A DNA stretch of 64,000 nt, from NCBI RefSeq assembly GCF_016802725.1, contig NC_052667.1, positions 1,082,501-1,146,500 of the forward strand, given 5' to 3'. The notes below the pieces were generated by a model, which worked only from the letters and a program-made list of their open reading frames with translations, ran no database searches and was not told the DNA's origin. Positions 60,801 through 64,000 of the stretch are shown here, piece after piece. Each line of letters opens with the position of its first letter. The first letter of the stretch is position 1. The DNA is from Solenopsis invicta. Lineage: Eukaryota > Arthropoda > Insecta > Hymenoptera > Formicidae. A program made the translations under genes and the position numbers.

Positions 60801-61537
60801 GCGTAAATGCATGACACAAAATTGGCTACTTATTTCAAGAGGGATATTATTTATAAGCTATGAGAAACAATTATTAAAATATCTCAATTTCATAAAAAAG
60901 ATTAAGCTTTTAGATTCGGCTGAAAAACCGAACGAATAAGAGTAAGTACGCTTTGAGATGCCTTGAGAACTGTAATTGTAGCACAAAAGCAAGATTATTA
61001 ACACTTACTAAGGCTACTAAAAAAAAAAAAAAAATGCACATTAGATGCGCAGAATTTGCTGTCACAGCAGAAGACTGCTCATACAAGAATTTTTTTTCTT
61101 TTCTAGGAAAGTGTAATACATTCTGCAAAGTGTCTATGGGCTCTCAAGAAGAAAGAACAGGTGTTGTATCCGGAAGTGATTGTCCTTTGTGGGATGCGTC
61201 AATGCAATTCCAAGTAAAAGATTTGCTCGAGGATACCCTTTGCATCACCGTGTTTGATAAAGGATACTATAGTCCTGATGGTAAATCTTTAATCATCTTC
61301 GTTATGGAAATCGAATTTTACCTGATTACACATCAACAATTAATTCTCTAAATCGCTAACTTGTAACTTTTTTATGTTGAATATTGTGCAGAGTTCCTTG
61401 GTCGCGCTGAAATCAGAGTGGCTGACATCATGAGAGACAGTAAGAATTCCTGCGGGCCAATCCAAAAGAGAATCAAATTGCATGAGGTCGAAAGCGGCGA
61501 CGTCGTTCTCAAACTTGACCTTCGACTATTTGGGTAA
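45876..61537 (+). CDS. Dap160: Intersectin / Dap160, endocytic scaffold with RhoGEF (long form 1804 aa)
   Basis: Multidomain scaffold linking clathrin endocytosis to actin; the long form is a Cdc42-type exchange factor. About 34 coding exons per transcript, from ATG at 45876 (MVTPQTPGTDPWVI) to TAA at 61535; all junctions keep frame (5415 nt). Order: EH1 with calcium loop DTDADGKMNINE (about 10-95); Pro/Thr/Ser linker; EH2 with DMDSDGRLGSEE (about 395-490); charged coiled coil (500-770); five SH3 domains near 855, 968, 1036, 1162 and 1245, each with ALYxY-like and WFP/IFPxxYV motifs; DH from about 1313 (KRQEHIKELIVTEQAYIEDM); PH about 1525-1665 (LGPRKLLHFG); C2 from about 1673, ending FLGRAEIRVADI and LKLDLRLFG. 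Two alternative C2 exons and a probable short form are listed separately. Length fits vertebrate ITSN1-L (about 1720). Confidence 0.93.
48215..48292 (+). other. Dap160: Intersectin proline-rich linker exon with A-run acceptor
   Basis: This 78-bp exon encodes GIAPPLSTTTTPPGGPPQRP and onward, keeping phase with both neighbours. Its acceptor is AAAAAAAAAG with no pyrimidine tract. The alternative CTCAG at 48229-48233 would break the frame into the next exon. Confidence 0.55.
53272..53459 (+). other. Dap160: Intersectin exon 23 with read-through end: probable short isoform (1305 aa)
   Basis: The fifth SH3 domain ends YVSPM and the exon uses donor T|GTAAGT at 53436/53437. If the intron is retained, the frame reads CKYFFCT and stops at TGA 53457-53459, giving an EH-SH3 protein without DH-PH-C2. 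Vertebrate and fly intersectins exist in such short forms, and a 4.5-kb intron follows with room for a 3' UTR. Confidence 0.6.
53460..57913 (+). other. 4.5-kb intersectin intron, probably including short-form 3' UTR
   Basis: The largest intron of the gene, separating SH3 and RhoGEF halves. It contains ATT/CATT-rich low complexity (53740-53860), an AATAAA at 54651 as one of several candidate polyadenylation signals, and a TA tract near 57463-57486. No independent gene is supported. Confidence 0.5.
60116..60190 (+). other. Dap160: Intersectin alternative C2 exon a (75 bp)
   Basis: Encodes KQAQFGACGRILVTVLEGFN and onward, the first strand and loop of the C2 domain. Acceptor AAACAG, donor G|GTAAGG. 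It splices in frame to the common exon at 61107. Confidence 0.75.
60437..60511 (+). other. Dap160: Intersectin alternative C2 exon b (75 bp)
   Basis: Encodes IRRRLPQGRLALIVVEAEDL and onward, a second version of the same C2 opening. Acceptor TTATAG, donor G|GTAGAG. It has the same length and phase as exon a. Inclusion of both would give a duplicated first strand, so alternative use is likely. Confidence 0.72.
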
Positions 61538-62404
61538 GATGGGTAGTATGAAAGCTTCCAAAAATACGCATTTATATAAAAATTTATATAAGACTTATAT
61601 AAGACTGTATAATGAAGTTTACAATAGAAAAGATCGCAAGAGAGAAAAAATGCCAAAAATTAATTTTTCCTATCTCCTTTCCTTTTATAAAATGCTGAAT
61701 AATTTTTAGACAATTTAATTTTCTACACTTGTATGAGAAACTTTTTTTACATAAAATATATTGAATACATTATATAGATAATACATGATTTGACCAAAAG
61801 TATTACAAAATTTTTAAAAATTGATGTAAATGTAAGAAATTATGTGAAGAAGTATAAAGTTTAATTTTTGGATTTTTTCAATAAGAATACTTAATGAATA
61901 TAATATACAATTGTACAAAAACATTGCAAAAGTATTGCCTGTAAAAAAAACTTATATTAATATTTTTATTCAACGTTTCGATACTTTTTCGATACGTTCA
62001 TACTTAATGATATGTGCGTCAATATTTTCTACGTATTTCAATACTTAGCTGATGTTAATGCTGCCACAAGGCAAAACTTAACAAATGCTAATCATTTAAA
62101 TGCAATAAATTAAGTATTATTTTATATCGCGACGTTCTTACATATTAAGTGGAGTGAAAATGGAGTACAGTCTTCTACCGTTTGAGTTGGCTCTACCACG
62201 AAGTATCTTTTCATCGAGTAGCGCACAGAGACATTCGCTCTTCATTCTCTACGCGCGTACGTTTCGCTTTCGTTTGCGCTTTCGCTAACGTTTTCGTTTA
62301 CGCGTATACGCGAGAAGAGTAATAACTAAGTACGAGAGCGAAATGTCCGAGAGCAAGACTCAAGAGAAAAGAAGCGAAATGTAGTGTATCCAGTATTTTT
62401 AAAG
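61538..62404. other. Convergent intergenic region
   Basis: 3' flanks of intersectin and the minus-strand proline-rich gene. AT-rich to about 62160, then a GC-richer segment with CGTTTCGCTTTCG-like runs (62240-62310). No gene is visible. Confidence 0.45.
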
Positions 62405-64000
62405 TTATCCTTTATCAGGTACAGGCAGCAGTTTTCTGGCGTGCCTGGGCATGTTTATCTCAGTGTCTGTATCGGCGACGTGATGCTCCATGTCCTCGGT
62501 AGGAAACTCATAGAGCGGCTTAAACCCACCGAAGAGCTGCGGCTTAAAATTATCGGCGTCAAACTCGTTCTTCTCGGTCTGCGTATCGTTCTCCGAATCT
62601 GCAGGTTTCGCCTCATCGCTGTCGTTATCCGATTTTCTTTCCGCTCCAACGGGTGGTTCGACGACAACGACGCTCCAGCCGTTTTTACTAGGTGTCTCGG
62701 CGCTCATACTGGCGACGAAAGGAGCCATGAAATTTTGTGGTGCCGGTGCTGAGCTGGAGGAACTGGAGGGTTGCTGTGAAGGCAGCAGCACCGTCTGCTT
62801 CGCGTCGACATTCGTAGCAGCATTGTCATCGTTATTAAGATCTTCGTCGAGATGATGTGCCGGATATGGTGCGTGCGTCGGCGTGTAAACGTAAGCGATC
62901 GGCGTCGAGGTAGACGTCGATGCGGTCGATGTAGAGCTCGATGACGACGTCGCGATCGACGCCGTACGATGCAGCGTCACGGAAATTGCCGCCTCGTTCT
63001 TCTTTCGATAGGGCAAGAAATCCTGCAAATACGGTATCACGTTCACCGCATCGTTCTTCTCATTCTCTCGCTCGTTTGCGATCGCGGAAGCTTCCTGCTG
63101 CTGCTGCTGCTGCTGCTGCTGCAGCTGCTGTCGCTGCTCGCTAGGTATCAATACGGGCGTCTCCTTCACGCCAATGACAGGAAAGACGGACGATGGGTCG
63201 GGTCGTTCTAGCGGATATGGAAAGTCCAGGGTGACAGGCCTGTTGTTGTAGACGGTGTGTGTATCATCCTGTTCATTCTGAAGCAGCGTGTCAGGCGGTA
63301 GCGGTCGTTGAGGACCTCGCGTACCCACGACGACACTACCATCCTTTTCGTTGGAATCGTCTGAATGTATGTTGACCGCGGTGTTGACCGGATACACGAC
63401 ATACACAGGCTGCTCCGGTATTTCCGACGGATCGTGATTATCCGATTTTCTGCGTTCCGCTTCGTGCGCGAGTACGGATTCCACAGATTGTGCGGGAGAA
63501 CCCTCGTCATCATCATCACTGAATTCACCGTGATGCTGTATCATCTGCAGTGTCGCGACGCGTGGTGGGTCCGCTGTTCTACGCTTTGGAAAGAGCGGCG
63601 GTCTCGGCGGTGTCATCGGTGGTTCCTCTGGATATCTTTCAGAGCTCTCGCTCTCGCGTTCGTCCGCGATCTCGCTCTTACCTCGGTCCACCTTCCTACT
63701 TTCGCCTTCTTCAACACCACCACTGCCGCCACCGTTGCTGTGAACGAACAGTCTGTTCGACGGAGCGGACTGTTCTTCCGGGCTTCCGCGCGATATAGTC
63801 GGTATCCCGTGCGGAGGACGAAGTCTTCGTATCGTTGGTTCCGTTTCATGAGGCAGGACGACGTTGTCCTTCGAAGTCGACGTGTGAGCCAATCTGACCG
63901 CATGGATCGGGGGTGGCGGTGGATTCAACCGCTGAAGATACGCCGGTGGCGGCGGCGGCGGCAAAGGTCTTCGTGACGGATGAGCTGGCAATGACTGTCT
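62405..64000 (-). CDS. Proline-rich low-complexity protein, C-terminal part (partial)
   Basis: One uninterrupted frame of over 530 codons, open at the window edge and ending at TAA 62407-62405. I do not recognise the family. In order: a proline-rich start (RRPLPPPPPP, then LNPPPPPIHAV), an acidic/basic stretch, TPPRPPLFPKRR (SH3-ligand-like), QPVYVVYPVNTAV, a tyrosine/proline segment (VTLDFPYPLERP), a CAG-encoded glutamine run (about 63095-63123), Ser/Thr runs, YVYTPTHAPYPAHH, an Asp/Glu-rich region, FKPQLFGGFKPLYEFP and the end HARKLLPVPDKG. No membrane segment is seen in this part. The first codon in the window frame is not a start; upstream exons lie beyond 64000. Length and lack of stops in GC-rich DNA support real coding, as does amino-acid structure confined to this frame. 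Confidence 0.7.
   Translation of the reverse strand, partial: RQSLPAHPSRRPLPPPPPPAYLQRLNPPPPPIHAVRLAHTSTSKDNVVLPHETEPTIRRLRPPHGIPTISRGSPEEQSAPSNRLFVHSNGGGSGGVEEGESRKVDRGKSEIADERESESSERYPEEPPMTPPRPPLFPKRRTADPPRVATLQMIQHHGEFSDDDDEGSPAQSVESVLAHEAERRKSDNHDPSEIPEQPVYVVYPVNTAVNIHSDDSNEKDGSVVVGTRGPQRPLPPDTLLQNEQDDTHTVYNNRPVTLDFPYPLERPDPSSVFPVIGVKETPVLIPSEQRQQLQQQQQQQQQEASAIANERENEKNDAVNVIPYLQDFLPYRKKNEAAISVTLHRTASIATSSSSSTSTASTSTSTPIAYVYTPTHAPYPAHHLDEDLNNDDNAATNVDAKQTVLLPSQQPSSSSSSAPAPQNFMAPFVASMSAETPSKNGWSVVVVEPPVGAERKSDNDSDEAKPADSENDTQTEKNEFDADNFKPQLFGGFKPLYEFPTEDMEHHVADTDTEINMPRHARKLLPVPDKG
63093..63124 (-). repeat. (CAG)n coding repeat, poly-Gln
   Basis: Run of CTG on the plus strand, read as Gln codons in the minus-strand gene, giving about ten near-consecutive Gln interrupted by one Leu. 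Confidence 0.8.

Noticed and set aside
1..64000. CRISPR arrays, operons or other prokaryotic systems
   Set aside because: Spliced genes, microsatellites and eukaryote-only families throughout; the tandem repeats seen are minisatellites or transposon ends.

Overview
This is an insect nuclear genome window. Genes have many short GT-AG introns, intergenic DNA is AT-rich, and there are CpG-rich islands, microsatellites and small inverted-repeat transposons. The gene set, short TTAGG-type promoter motifs and CpG-rich promoters next to AT-rich spacers suggest Hymenoptera, probably an ant. That placement is inference; no sequence comparison could be run.

Layout. (1) 1-1404, minus: 5' part of mitochondrial alanyl-tRNA synthetase, running off the left edge. 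(2) 3523-4708, minus: a complete six-exon AAGAB/p34-type adaptin-binding protein (260 aa). (3) 5.6-29.1 kb, plus: three tandem, intact 18-exon M13 (neprilysin-family) metallopeptidase genes, called A (960 aa), B (1030 aa) and C (928 aa), with an orphan promoter/first exon upstream and two 3'-end relics between them. (4) 29988-32676, minus: a complete nine-exon SLC22-type organic cation transporter (571 aa). (5) 32.7-45.9 kb: a gene-poor spacer with small transposons and two CpG-rich islands. (6) 45876-61537, plus: intersectin/Dap160, a 1804-aa long form and a probable 1305-aa short form. (7) 62405-64000, minus: 3' coding part of an unrecognised low-complexity, proline-rich protein.

The most unusual content is the M13 array. 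Each gene starts with a short signal-peptide exon behind a conserved TATA box, so the products look secreted rather than type II membrane proteins. Each carries a 200-300 residue insert inside the N-terminal M13 domain: an acidic Asp/Glu-rich half, then a Lys/Arg-rich half with a conserved R-X-K-R site. In B the acidic half has expanded through a GAT repeat to 38 consecutive Asp. A and B, but not C, have Asp where the family has the third zinc-ligand Glu. A and B are recent duplicates about 8.03 kb apart, and three transposon insertions (hAT-like, pogo/Tigger-like, retroposed) are present in one and absent from the other.

Intersectin has two consecutive 75-bp exons of identical phase, each encoding the start of the C2 domain, which suggests mutually exclusive splicing. 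Exon boundaries were assigned by eye from splice sites and reading frame. For the four complete genes and for both intersectin forms, the summed exon length is an exact multiple of three.
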